A stretch of 64,000 bases of DNA from the NCBI GenBank assembly GCA_949752735.1, contig OX457044.1, positions 11,696,294 to 11,760,293 of the forward strand, read 5' to 3'. The translations under genes were made by a program, and so were the position numbers. Positions 31,930 to 42,549 of the stretch are shown here, one piece after another (position 1 is the stretch's first letter; each line of letters begins with the position of its first letter). The notes below the pieces were generated by a model. That model did no database searches and was not told the origin of the DNA. It worked only from the letters and a program-made list of their open reading frames with translations. Origin of the DNA: Lumbricus terrestris (taxonomy: Eukaryota > Annelida > Clitellata > Crassiclitellata > Lumbricidae).

Positions 31930-32940
31930 CAGGGGTTCTCAACCTTTTTCGTCCCGCGACACACTTAAACTTGTTATCAAATTTGGCGACACACCATTCA
32001 AACGTCATATGTAAATGTCGCAAAAATATAAAGTGTCAAAGTTAAGCATGTCTATTTCAGGGCTTTTTTAACGTGCAGTTCTACAAAAAAATGTGCAGTT
32101 CTAAATGGATTCGTGCAGTTGTAGAAGCACTTCCGTCACGTTCCGTGCAGTTAAAACCACTAAAAAATAGGTCATTTTTCTCAGATTGAGAGTAATTTAC
32201 CATGGAGGATGAGAAAGGAGAGAACAGGATGTGCAGTTCTAAAAATTCCTTAAAAACAGCCCTGGTCTATTTATTTCAAATTTGCTCTCAAACATATTTA
32301 TCCTTCTAAAATGCTAAACTGCTGACATTTTTAATAAATGAAAATAATTATATTGAATTTCTTTCCAATTTTTATGATTCTAAAATTCTAAATTATTCTT
32401 CTGATCCCCATCTATGGGCGTTTCTACAACTTGAGGTCAAATTAGTCACCTAATTACTAAGACCTTGTAGTCCTAACAGTTAGCCTAATGGGATCTTTGT
32501 TCTTGAATTTTTCTTTGGATCATATTAAAACGCGGTTCCCCAGTTTTTGTAAGTGCAATTCGTAAGCAAGCTGAGAGGGCACCTCCGACAAGTTTGTTCC
32601 GATTCTTGTTCTTTACGTTGATCATCTGAGAAAAGCCCTGTTCAGATAAGTATAGGAGCTATGAAAGGGAGCCAGCTCCTTTGATAGCTTTAATTGCTTG
32701 GAAGTGATTTGTAATTGTTCTTCCTTGTACGTCTTTGCCCAGAACTGAGTTCTATTATTGCTTATACGTGTCCTTCATTCTGGAATCACATTGCAGCTCA
32801 ACAAGTGTTTCCTGTTCATTGCTGTTCAATTCTGCTCCATTGATGTTTTCTCTGAGGAATGGGTTCAACATCCACCTTGTCTTCTTAGTATCAGCATCTG
32901 AATGTATAAGGTTCTGATTACATTTTCAGAGAGTCCAAAT
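31930..32940 (-). pseudogene. Broken hAT element with transposase C-terminus
   Basis: Starts CAGGGGTTCTCAACC at 31930 with CCCGCGACACAC beneath it. On the minus strand from about 32910 to 32480 lies a decayed frame with blocks of the hAT transposase dimerisation domain: 'YLSEQGFSQM', 'NVKNKNRNKL' and 'LRIALTKTGEPRF'. Internal stops are present. The far end is missing. It carries the MITE at 32058-32264. Confidence 0.7.
32058..32264. mobile_element. 207-bp hAT MITE with 8-bp target duplication
   Basis: Ends CAGGGCTTTTTTAACG and TTAAAAACAGCCCTG. The duplication is GTCTATTT (32050-32057 and 32265-32272). GTGCAGTTCTA words repeat at both ends. The related element at 48449-48791 carries the same words. 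Confidence 0.92.
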
Positions 32941-32975
32941 AGAAATTATCGTATAATTATTTATGTCGTTTGTAG

Positions 32976-33074
32976 GTTTCGTTGCATGACCCACGCGACT
33001 GGCCTATTGTGTCTGATACAGGATTCAGAGTCGGAGTTGGCATATCAACTTCCGTTTCTTTCTCACTACGAAAC
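32976..33074 (+). CDS. DEG/ENaC channel gene, exon 5 (extracellular)
   Basis: Encodes residues 339-371: 'VSLHDPRDWPIVSDTGF' followed by 'RVGVGISTSVSFSLRN'. The Val-x-Leu-His...Pro start and the Gly-Phe...Gly core are the family's conserved beta-strand region between the palm and the thumb. The acceptor TTTGTAG|GTT and the donor AAC|GTGAGT are strong. 99 bp, phase 0 to 0. It begins just 35 bp after the broken hAT element. Confidence 0.9.
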
Positions 33075-33113
33075 GTGAGTCAAGCGTCATGATACACTTC
33101 AATAGGTCTTATA

Positions 33114-34764
33114 CAGGGTGGGCCATAAAAATACCCTCTTCAGGTGTTTTGCCGATATCTTGGCCAGAAGATACATTGTAGAATTTCCAAATCAAATTTA
33201 ACAGGCTTAAGGACAATTCATAGGCTATTTTCACAATCATGATGACCTGATTTAATCAAATATTTCAAAGTTACAAGTTGAATATAAATGAACGTATTCA
33301 AACTCGTTTTCTCAGCGTTGTTCTCTAACCTGGCACCGATCGCTAGGGTTTCTTCCTAGCTTTAACGAACGCTCGACTCCACTCTTGTATGTCCTTCTCG
33401 CCTTCTTAGCATTCCTCTTGAAAACACCCGTGTAGCCTATGCCTGACAGTACTCATCCCCTTTCTTCTGGTCACGTACGTCTGACCTTCACGTGACTACA
33501 CTGACTAGTCCAAATACACTCAGCCCAAATGGTCTCTTGTTGTGGCGCTCTATTCATATCCAGTACATATATTATTAAAAGTTATGTCACTTTTGGAGAG
33601 ACCACCCACTGTTTTTGACGATTCACAACGTAACGCAAGACAAAGTGACAAAAACCAATTTTATTAAGTATCATCTCAAATAATTGTTATTAAATATCCT
33701 TGATATATCCAGATAATCATTATTGTTATTATTTGGGAAATAAACAAGGTACCAGCGTAGCTGCACTTCACTGTGAAGTCATTCTGCAAGATGATCAAGT
33801 TGGTCAACAAGGTATTTATCAGATTAATAATTTTGCTATTAAAATTTCTAAGAAAGAAAATGGCCAAGATGTCAATGACAGACAAAAATTGTATTCAGGC
33901 ACACTTCATGAGCAAGGAATCCTAGAGCTAAAGCTATAATCACCACTAAGATGATCAAGAATCAATTAATTTTAATCTTGAATTGATTCTTGATATCTCT
34001 TCCCTTGTTTCGTAAACGCGTGAAGACTATACTATTTGTTGGCGGGAGCACTAGCTGGGGTCGGGAGCGCTACTGAATCTGTGAGCGGCGCCAAATAAAT
34101 ATTCAATTACAATTACAATTAAGTCTCAATCTCTGATAAACAGTGAGTGCAGAGAAAAATTAAGAGTTAAATTGAGAGTTCAGAAACATGCCGTTGATGA
34201 AAGTAAATCGGCCCATTTGTCAATTGTGCGGGTTTCATTGAGAGAACCCCATTTGCCCCCATATATCCGGATTAGAACCCGATGGATAATCAGGTGAAGA
34301 GAGCTATGCTGGCGAAATGCCGCAATATGCGGCCAAAATCAACAGCAATAAGAGAATTTATTCTTGAATTGGAGATGATTTGGGAAGATTTGCCTCTGGA
34401 AGACATCAAAAAGAATATCATGAACTTTATAAAGAGACTCATTACAAGTTTGACCACAGGTGGTGGACACATTGAACTCAAGTTTGGAAGCACTGTCAAG
34501 TTCATTTGATAACAGTTATTTGAGATATGACATAATAGAATCGTTTTTGTTACTTTTTGCGTTACATTTTTGATTTGTCAAAAACAGTGGGTGGTCTCAC
34601 TAAAAGTGATACAATTTGTGTTCTGTTTAAAATATTTTGATGAAATCCGGTCATCATGCATAAATAGGAATTGTCTTTAAGCCCGTAAAATTAGATTTTG
34701 AAATTCTAACTGTTTATCTGGTCAAGATATTGACAAAAAAACTTAGTTTTTTTGGCCCACCCTG
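33114..34764 (+). mobile_element. Tc1/mariner-like element, copy C (degraded)
   Basis: Ends CAGGGTGGGCCATAAAAA and TTTTTTTGGCCCACCCTG with TA at the left edge. Plus-strand remnants of a transposase include a C-terminal block (34282-34509) ending 'TTGGGHIELKF'. The Pro-Asp-Leu-Asn-Pro motif before it is broken by TAG in place of a Leu codon. A foreign 260-bp piece (about 33285-33545) and a LINE/SINE tail (33960-34120) are inserted. Intron 5. Confidence 0.78.
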
Positions 34765-34941
34765 AATATAATACAGGCATATATGAATTTTATGCACAAT
34801 ATATATCATGGGTTATGATATTACTGATATTTATTATATATAAACATTCATAATTGTAACAGTTATTAGAAGTGTGCTGATTTTTAAGGAGTTTTTGCAG
34901 TGGCGGCGCCAGACACTTTTTGTAGCCAGGGCATAGCCGTT

Positions 34942-35346
34942 GTGCACGTTTCCATTTGCTAGGGTCGTAGTGACATAGACGGAGTTAATGCCCAAATATT
35001 TCATGTGACTCATCATTAATATTCATAACCCTTGAAGCCCGAGACTGTACGCCGATAGCCTAGTGCGTCGTAAATCGTAATGCTCAGTAATGAGCTGACT
35101 GATGCATGTTGGGATTCTGGCGGATAAAATAAACACAGCACGTGTCCGCGGTGTTAAAATATCACGAGTTTAATAATAATTATTAAGATAATTGCACTTA
35201 CAGGTCACGTGGTATGTTTATGCATTGACTGCGCCCGTGACTTTCCCGACAATAGATCATGAATATTAATGAGGAGTCACATGATATAATTGGGCATTAA
35301 CTTCGTCTATGTCATTACGACCCTAGCAAATGTAAACGTGCATCCG
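34942..35346. mobile_element. Foldback element with about 85-bp arms
   Basis: Segment 34942-35028 (GTGCACGTTTCCATTTGCTA onward) is repeated inverted at 35262-35346, with only about 230 bp between. No coding frame. It may be a MITE, but a clear target duplication was not found. Confidence 0.75.
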
Positions 35347-35552
35347 GGGCAGTCATACATGTGACCAGGGCAGAGGTAGAGTCGCGTGCTCGGTAGTATG
35401 GCCTTACGTAGGCCTATAATTTTGCGCTACCGTGCTTGCCATAAATCACCCACCCTTCACTATTTGGGTTTGCGAGCCAGAGGTTCAGAAGGGCGTAGCC
35501 ATAAAACCGAACACTTTTTGACAGTTGGAAAGTAAATCTTATAAATCTTATA

Positions 35553-36186
35553 CAGGGTGGGCCATCATAATGGACCTTCCTAAGGTTTGTTTTGCCAATA
35601 TTTTGACCAGAAGTAAAAAATAAATCCCATTTTACAGGCCTACAGGCAACTATATTTAGACCTACGCACAGTGCCCAGATTTCACCACAATATTTCCTAC
35701 AGAACAAAAGTTATATCATTTTTAGTGAGACCATCACGCACTGTTTAATCAGAGTAAGCAGCGATCATAGCTTTATCTCTAAGACCTTGCTCATGAAGTG
35801 TATGATACAAATTTTGTCTGCCATTGACACCTTTAACATTTTAATTTAATGAAAATTTCGATTTTATTATTTTAACAACTAAATTATTAAACTGAAAATT
35901 TCTTTATTTACCAACTTAATTGACAGTCATCTTGATAAATGATGCCACTGCGACGTGCAGCTATGTTGGTACCTGCTTCCTTTCCTACTACTAGTAATGA
36001 TGATGATTTTCTGTCAATAACAAGTAAAAGTAATACAACTTTTGTTCTTTTCGAAATGTTTCAATGAAATCTGGCCATCAAGTGTTAATAGGAATTGTCT
36101 TTAAGCCTGTAAAACGTTATTTAGAAATTCCAACTTTTTGCCAAGATATTGGGGAAAAAATTAGAGTTTTTTATGGCCCACTCTCT
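35553..36186. mobile_element. Tc1/mariner-family MITE
   Basis: Ends CAGGGTGGGCCATCA and TTATGGCCCACTCTCTA. Subterminal sequences (CCAATATTTTGACCAGAAGT, GTTATATCATTTTTAGTGAG) match copies A-C. Too short to hold the transposase. Confidence 0.75.
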
Positions 36187-36424
36187 AGACTAATCTCAGT
36201 GACTTAGTGAAGCATTGAAAATCCTCTCTAGAGTGGTATTTCGAAGGCAAAAAGTTAAGCAAAAAAAGTAACTGAGTCAGGTATATAGGTCTATTGTATA
36301 GGCCTACGCAAATGCATTCGATCCATTTGAAAAATAATAAAGCAACAGTTATAAGCATAATGCTGTTGTTACTTGTATTATATAGTTGTATACGGCAACG
36401 TGGGTAAACAGCCACAAAATTTTT

Positions 36425-36635
36425 CCAGCCAGAACTTTTGCCCTACCAACATTTTACCTTGCTAGAATTTTTCCCTGTCAGTATTTTCCCTGCCAGATTT
36501 TTTCCTGCCAGATCTTTTGCTCAGTCAAAATGTTGCCCTGCAGGAATTCTTTTCACCCAGAATAAATTCAGGCAGGGCAAATTTTCTGGCAGGGCAACGA
36601 CCAGGGCAACGGCTTTTTATCAGGGCATTTGCCCT
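36425..36635. repeat. Word-repeat array (TTTTCCCTGCCAG)
   Basis: About twelve imperfect words. The first half reads (A/T)TTTTCCCTGCCAG-like and the second half shows the complement (CAGGGCAAATTTTCTGGC), so it is an inverted array. It lies directly before exon 6; the open frame across it is a by-product. Confidence 0.75.
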
Positions 36636-36881
36636 GCTATACTCTGGCGTAGCGCTGCCGCTGATTTTTTTGACCGCAGGCCTATATCTGATCTCAGTTA
36701 CTCGAATATTATATATCCGTGTTCAATTTCAAGCGGTCAAAATAGTTTTGCTCAATTGAATGTTTTCGGATGCTTTGTGCAGATTGCCAGATTGTGCCAC
36801 TCAGAAACAAATTGTTACCTGCGACCCCCGTCAACACAACCATTAACGCGTTTACACAAAACGTCGTTGCTTAATTTGCAG

Positions 36882-37011
36882 CTGTCGATGTTGCCTTCGC
36901 CGTATGGAGATTGTCGTGATGCCGAAAACTACACCTTCATGAAATGCATGTGGCAATGCGAAGGGAATTTTATGATGTCCGTTTGTGGATGTCGACCGAA
37001 TGGCTTTGATG
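36882..37011 (+). CDS. DEG/ENaC channel gene, exon 6 (Cys-rich thumb)
   Basis: Encodes residues 372-414 plus one base. The frame reads 'LSMLPSPYGDCRDAENYTF' then 'MKCMWQCEGNFMMSVCGCRP'. The Leu-Pro-x-Pro-Tyr-Gly-x-Cys motif and the Cys series are diagnostic of the DEG/ENaC thumb domain. The acceptor TTAATTTGCAG|CTG and the donor GATG|GTATCA give phase 0 in, phase 1 out. The upstream open frame is word-repeat sequence and is excluded. Confidence 0.92.
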
Positions 37012-37408
37012 GTATCAATCAATCCACATGAAGACTATTAGTTTGAATCTATTTTGCTGTTGTGTTTTGCTTGCAGGTGAGTTTATATTATGTTGCAAAG
37101 GATAAATTATGTCAATTCATCACTTTTAGTAGTCAGCCTATATGCTAAATGCTACTAATCAGACATGTTTCGTATGTGATACGAAGAGTATCACATGGAT
37201 ATAATAGCATCACCGTGCAACCGTCAACACATCGTCTTTTCTTCCTGTCTGTTCATTTCAATCCAGAAAAACGATGGAGTTCGCGAATTTGCTCATCTAC
37301 AAGTCGTCTAACGGAAAATTAGCATACAGCATGTACAACACTTATGTAATGTATGCATGCATGCTTGGATTATTTTATCGACCTGTAATTTTCATCTCAT
37401 GTATTTAG

Positions 37409-37860
37409 TTCCAGGGAAAGTATGCAGTCTTGACCAGGTCTATAACTGCGTATCAAAAGCCGGGAAACTGTGGATTACATCTGGTGCGTGTCGCCAATGC
37501 GATTGTCCTCTTCACTGCTATCAACCCACTTATCCATATTCAATCTCAACAAGTCCTCTCTCGGAGCATTTCCTTAACTATGTGTCGCAGAGGTCGCAGT
37601 TCAAGGGACGGAATCTGACGATGTCTACACTGAGCAAGGAACTCACCTACCTGAATATCTTCTACTCTGAGTTGAACTACATCAACATCCAAACAACTCC
37701 AGCCGACGATCTTCTCACTCTGGTTGGCGACATTGGCGGTGCTTTGGGGCTGATTCTTGGAGGAACGATACTCACTATTGCAGAATTGTTTCAGTTCTTT
37801 GTCCAAATATTTAATGAGCTTGTAGCATCTGCAAGGTTTGCTAAAATGCAACGCCGCTGA
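37409..37860 (+). CDS. DEG/ENaC channel gene, exon 7 (thumb, TM2, C-terminus)
   Basis: Encodes residues 415-564 and the TGA stop. It opens 'VPGKVCSLDQVYNC', then 'CDCPLHCYQPTYPYSIS', then the pre-TM2 block 'LNIFYSELNYINIQTTP'. The pore segment is 'LVGDIGGALGLILGGTILTI' followed by Ala-Glu, and the cytoplasmic tail is only about 25 residues. The selectivity-filter position is Gly532-Gly533-Thr534 where most relatives have Gly/Ser-x-Ser. The acceptor is TTTAG|TT at 37408; phase 1 matches exon 6 (split Val415). Confidence 0.95.
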
Positions 37861-37971
37861 AAGATCTCTTTGCATGTGGAGCACATTTGCGGCAACTATA
37901 GCCATAATGTCTATTGTAATTATTTCTAGATATCGACGTTGCGAAAATGAAGTTGATCACTCTTGCAAAAG

Positions 37972-37977
37972 AATAAA
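37972..37977 (+). terminator. Candidate polyadenylation signal
   Basis: AATAAA 112 bp after the channel stop codon. Cleavage would fall soon after; no other canonical hexamer is closer. Confidence 0.5.
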
Positions 37978-38064
37978 GAAAGCACAATGACATTTACTAT
38001 GAATTACCAGAGGGAACGTTATGTTTTGCCTGTAAAATATTTCAATCGATCAATCAGTCAGAAT

Positions 38065-38330
38065 CAATCTAGCGCCCCTTCAAGGTCAGAGGCGCTCCCG
38101 GGCAGTCCCGGCCCCGGCCCAAGCAGTCTGCAGCAATTGGGGAAATGGAGGTGTCGTATGGTCATTGGAAACCCATTTTATGTTGTTGGACCCACAACAG
38201 AGAAGAAGCGACTCTACACCAATTGAGATATGAGATGCAAGAGTGAATTCAGAGTCCAAGACGAGCACTCTAAGGTCACGCGCCACCGAAGAAAAAGTCA
38301 TAGATGGGAATTCAGTGGAGACAGCGCTCC
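38065..38330 (-). pseudogene. CR1-like LINE fragment
   Basis: Minus-strand frame with 'VARDLRVLVLDSEFTLASHI', the CR1-clade block after the reverse transcriptase palm. The plus-strand side ends in the GAGGCGCTCCCGGGC tail motif near 38090. Short and 5'-truncated. Confidence 0.7.
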
Positions 38331-38689
38331 GGTCTAGCTTGGCCAGCTGTTGCTAATCCCAGCCAAATGAATTGGGGCTTTTGGGGCGTTGAGTCGGAAT
38401 CTGTTTGTGGATATTCAGTCTGCGAGGGTCCCCATTACCCGTTGCATGGTGCGGGCTGCCTTAAGCGCTGCGAGTGGAGAGCAGAGCAGATACAAATGTA
38501 CTTATGCCTGTGTGCCATCTGAGTAGGCCGCAGCTGTTTTAGCGTACCGTAAGATGTTAAAATAATCTGCTTTAAATTGCACTTTCGAAGCTGCTATTTG
38601 ATCACCGCTGTCTAACTTTCCGATGTGCATTAATGTTTGATGTTCACTGTTTGATGTAATTGTGTTTCTGCACTAGTCTGCCTCTGCAT

Positions 38690-39025
38690 GGAGGGTCTTG
38701 CTCTCATATACCTACAAGAACTCTGCATGCTGTCCCACCTCTGGTGTCCAGCGGCGATCTGACCTCCGATCAGCTGATCAAGCTGAACTTCTGACCCCTC
38801 GTTCTCGAACTGCTATAATGCAGCGACGCTCTTTCTCAGTGGCTGGCCTATAGAACCTGGAATGGACTCACTGTTGCTCTTCGCCTGGTACCTAGAGGTC
38901 ACACCACTATGTTTCTTTCTCACTTAAAAACTACTTTATTTAGCCATTGTTGGACTGGGAGCGCTTCTGAGTAGTTTACCTTGAAGATGCGCTATATAAA
39001 AGGTCAATAATAATAATAATTTATA
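38690..39025 (+). pseudogene. CR1-like LINE 3' end
   Basis: Broken plus-strand blocks resemble the CR1 C-terminus ('GLALIYLQELC', an 'FLSGWPIEPG'-like block, 'SHLKTTLF'). These are followed by GGGAGCGCTTCTGAGTAG, GCGCTATATAAAAGG and an (AAT)n tail at 39008-39020. It ends just before the mariner at 39043. Confidence 0.75.
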
Positions 39026-39042
39026 ATATGTATATATACATA

Positions 39043-40258
39043 CACCGTGAGTCAAAAAAAACTAAGCCAAATTGTTTTTCATATATCTCTAATGCCTGAT
39101 CAAATACCACGCTAAAATGTTCCAAATATTTAGAGAATTGGACCAAGAATATGATTCCAAAATTTCATGAGATAAAGTTGAACGGATAAAAAGATATGAA
39201 TCTTTCAACTTCATATGACGAAATTTCAGTTTACAAGCAATTTTCTGCTATATTAAATCAAATGTAAGTCATATTGTTTATCTTATATCTCTAATGCCTG
39301 ATGATTAATCATACTAAAATTTTCCAAATATTTAGAAAATTGAACCAAGAATAAGATTCTAAAATAGCCTATGTCATAAATTTGAATGGATTGAAAGATA
39401 TGAATTTTTCAACTTCATCTCCCGAAATTTCAGTTTTCAGCAAATCTGTTATGGCGTTCTTTGCAGTTTCGACGCTTCATAGTTTCCAATTGTGGTCTTC
39501 AGTGATCCTAGAGTAAAAATTAATGGAGCCCATTATCGCGACGTTCTGCTGTCACAGCATCTTCTACATGCAATCAGAAATCTAGCCCCAGAAGGCTGTT
39601 TCTTTTTCAACAGAACAGCGCCAGTCCACAGAGCCAATGAAACCATCGAAATGCTGACAAGAGAGACGCCAGACTTCGTTTCTCCCACATTATGGCCTCC
39701 GAACAGCCCAGATTTAAATCCTGTTGACTATAAAGTGTGGAGCGTGATACAAGATCGAGTCTACCAGACAACAATCCATGATATAAACGATCTGAAGCAA
39801 CGCTTGTTGGATGTGTGGGATGGCCTGAACCAGAGGATAATCGACGATGCATGCTGTTGCCTAATGGCGCCAGCGCCTCCAGGCTTGCATGCGTGCAAGC
39901 AGGAGGAGGACATTTTGAGCATCTTATTTCATTAAATAGCCAAACCATACTATTGGAGTCATATTGTCAGTTCAATTCTCTGCATATCTGGAAAATTTTA
40001 GAATGATTAATCATCAGGCATTAGAGATATAAGAAAACATTTTATTGAATCTGACAGAAAATTGCTTGTAAACAGAAATTTCGTCATATGAAGTTGAAAG
40101 ATTCATATCTTTTTATCCGTTCAACTTTATCTCATGAAATTTTGGAATTATATTATTCGTCCAATTCTATAAATATTTGGAAAATATTAGCGTGATATGT
40201 TATCAGGCATTAGAGATATATGAAAAACAATTTGGCTTAGTTTTTTTAAATCACGGTG
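39043..40258 (+). mobile_element. Mariner-like element with two-tier inverted repeats
   Basis: Ends CACCGTGA and TCACGGTG at TA dinucleotides. The arms are about 300 bp long (39043-39340 and about 39960-40258). The left arm consists of two diverged tandem copies of a roughly 200-bp module, each starting near TATCTCTAATGCCTGAT. A transposase remnant sits in the centre. Confidence 0.88.
39492..39935 (+). pseudogene. Mariner transposase, C-terminal remnant
   Basis: 147-codon frame with 'APVHRANETIEML', then 'WPPNSPDLNPVDYKVW' and a thumb-like 'DLKQRLLDVWDGL'. These are the catalytic-core blocks of a Tc1/mariner DDE transposase. The Asp usually found in the QDGAPAH motif is Asn ('FNRTAPVHRA'). 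The N-terminal DNA-binding half is absent. The end is frame-shifted. Inactive. Confidence 0.85.
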
Positions 40259-40799
40259 TATATATAACTGCACACGATTTTGGCGATGTGATCCCGCTTT
40301 TTCTGCGCCACCTTGTAGGCCTATATGAACTATTTGCAGACAATAGGTTACATGCAAAATGTTTCCATTCACATGTCGGGATTGTCGGCCCAATACAGTT
40401 GGGTCATGAATATGCGTGAATCGGTGTGGGGCGCTGTGACATCACTGGCCATGTCGGCCAGCGCTGCTGGCATCTGCTTATATTCCAGCAGTCAACTGAC
40501 TGGCAACGTATACAAGCATCCATGGTTGTGACGAGCTGTCCAGTGGATGTTGTATTGTATCGAGCGCTACATACATACATTGCCTGTAATCTCTCAAACA
40601 ATCCTCATACCGGCAACGCAGTGTTTGATGCGCCAGGAGATGGAACTTGCTTGCAGTTTCCGATGGTCGACGCTATTATCCCTCCGGACAGTATCCTCCG
40701 TGGTAGGACATTGTCCGTACCCGGGAAATAATAGGACACGTAGAAATGATAAAAGAACATCTACAAGAAGGTGTAGCCTGTAGGCCTCATCTTAGGGTA
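40259..40799. other. Unassigned stretch
   Basis: A 101-codon plus-strand frame (40426-40731) has an isolated 'PGDGTCLQF' motif reminiscent of OTU proteases but no flanking support. No gene is called. Confidence 0.3.
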
Positions 40800-40965
40800 T
40801 CCGGACAATTCGGAGCCGTACAATTCGGAATGCCGGGAACGGACAATACGGACCAGACGTTTGGAAGACGGACAATTCGAAGCGGATAATTCGGAGCGGA
40901 CAATTAGGAGCCGGATAATTTGGAGGTGGACAATTCGGAGCCGGCCGGACAATTCGAAGCCGAGA
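40800..40965. repeat. Word-repeat array (GGACAATTCGGAGCC)
   Basis: About ten imperfect repeats of CGGA(C/T)AATTCG(G/A)AGC. Followed by three diverged copies of an 'ACATTGTGGAACATAACCA' word. No second end was found. Confidence 0.75.
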
Positions 40966-41716
40966 TATTACATTGTGGAACATAACCAGGATATTAGGCC
41001 TACATTGTGGGACATAACCAAGATATTACTTTGGGAAACGTAACCGAGATATTTAATCGAACAAATATTTTTTCACCATTTTTACCATAAATTATTTTAC
41101 CATCATGACCGCTAAAAATCATTATTTTTCTATAAGCAGAATATTTTACAGGTAAATTGCAATCACTAAGAGCACGTCATTTTAGGGGAGCAGTCACTTG
41201 ATAGCCGTGCGTATTCACACACAATAGCCTAGATGTCATATCTATCATTTCAAGCGACTATTATGATTAATTAAAAGTTCATTCGATTCTGCGTATAAAT
41301 TGAATAGACCAACAATTGAGAGTCGGTTAAATGTTTATTGGACAATTAAAAAGCAGAAGAATTCGATATCGCAGACAATAGCTCGGGTGATTAAATTATG
41401 CGCTGCTGTACAAGCGGAGAACCGATGCCTCTTACCCAGGACGAGGACGAGGTAGCCGCCTAGGGACCCGCGCTTTCAAGGTCCCCGAGCCACAGACTAC
41501 ATGTATATAATTAGATTTTGTGATGAGATTTACAACGCATTCGTCGGTTGGCAACAGTGCCGCTGTCAATTATTCGTCGCGCAAATGTGATAGGGTGATT
41601 TTTGGAACGAGCGAGCGCGCGGAGTGCGGAAGAAACGAATCACAACTTCTGAATTGGTGTAGATGCAAATTTTTATGTTTTCGAAATGCAGTAGATATTA
41701 TGTTGAACTTAAATGA
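40966..41716. other. Non-coding stretch
   Basis: No gene recognised. Open frames at 41520-41849 cross the left border of the next element. Confidence 0.35.
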
Positions 41717-42354
41717 GGGCCATTCCACGGTATTCAAAATGTCACGGACTCTACATTTCGGAGACTTTGAGCCCTTCATACAGAGAAGTGATTATCGTTT
41801 AAATTATTTAAGTATTTTTCCCAGATGCTTCAATCATAGATTAGTTTGATATTAGTTAGACTTTGCTGGCTTTTATGTATCATTTCTGGTGAATTAATAA
41901 GTATGCGTCACGGACTCTACAGAAAAGTTCCATCAAATTTTTTATTCACTAAACTATCTTGATTTTCTGTGAAATTACTACACACACAATCTTTTGAAAC
42001 ATAATCTTAGAATTGCCAGCCATTGCTGTTGATACAGTCATAATTGGATTTCTTTATCATGATAAGTACTGATGTCAAGCATTCACTTAATGTAGACACT
42101 ATGCGTCACGGACTCTACGTCACGGACTCTACGGTTATGGATCGTAACAGAAACTGATTAATATTCATGAAAGCAGTTAATTTATACCAATTACTTTCAT
42201 CACTTCAATGCTTGCTAGGTGTTGCAGGACGTTTCAGAGCTAAAATTGAAAAATTTGGTGAACTTTTATTGTCACAAACATTTAATAGAACGTCTGCAAC
42301 ATCTAATCAGCAAGGTTGAGGCGCTCAATGATTAATAAGTCGCTGCGCTATAAG

Positions 42355-42548
42355 ATCACTCTGTTACATTAGCTACAGGGTCGGTGAACTTCAAAAGTCC
42401 TCGTCCGTGCTTTCCTGGTGCAGGTAGCTTTTCTATAATCTGATCAACGGTAATCCATGACTGGTCAGTTTTGTATGGAAAGCCAAACAGATTGCCTGAT
42501 TTGTCCTTCTTCCTCATGAATAGCGTGCAGTATTCAGTTTCACCTTTA
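42355..42548 (-). pseudogene. C-terminal coding remnant of the GTCACGG element
   Basis: About 64 codons on the minus strand: 'KGETEYCTLFMRKKDKSGN', 'FGFPYKTDQSWITVDQII', 'LPAPGKHGRGLLKF', then a stop. The pattern (Phe-Met-Arg-Lys...Trp...Asp-Gln-Ile...Leu-x-x-Pro...Arg-Gly-Leu-x-x-Phe) resembles a C-terminal module I associate with invertebrate transposon-borne proteins. The family name is not certain. The LINE insertion at 42550 cuts off its upstream part. Confidence 0.5.
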
Positions 42549-42549
42549 G

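Noticed and set aside
36438..36881. Open reading upstream of and in frame with exon 6
   Set aside because: It crosses a word-repeat array and contains no family sequence; the clear acceptor at 36880-36881 and phase 0 agreement with exon 5 exclude it.
40426..40731. OTU-like protease motif 'PGDGTCLQF'
   Set aside because: Only one short motif; the expected His region and fold are absent and the frame is short.
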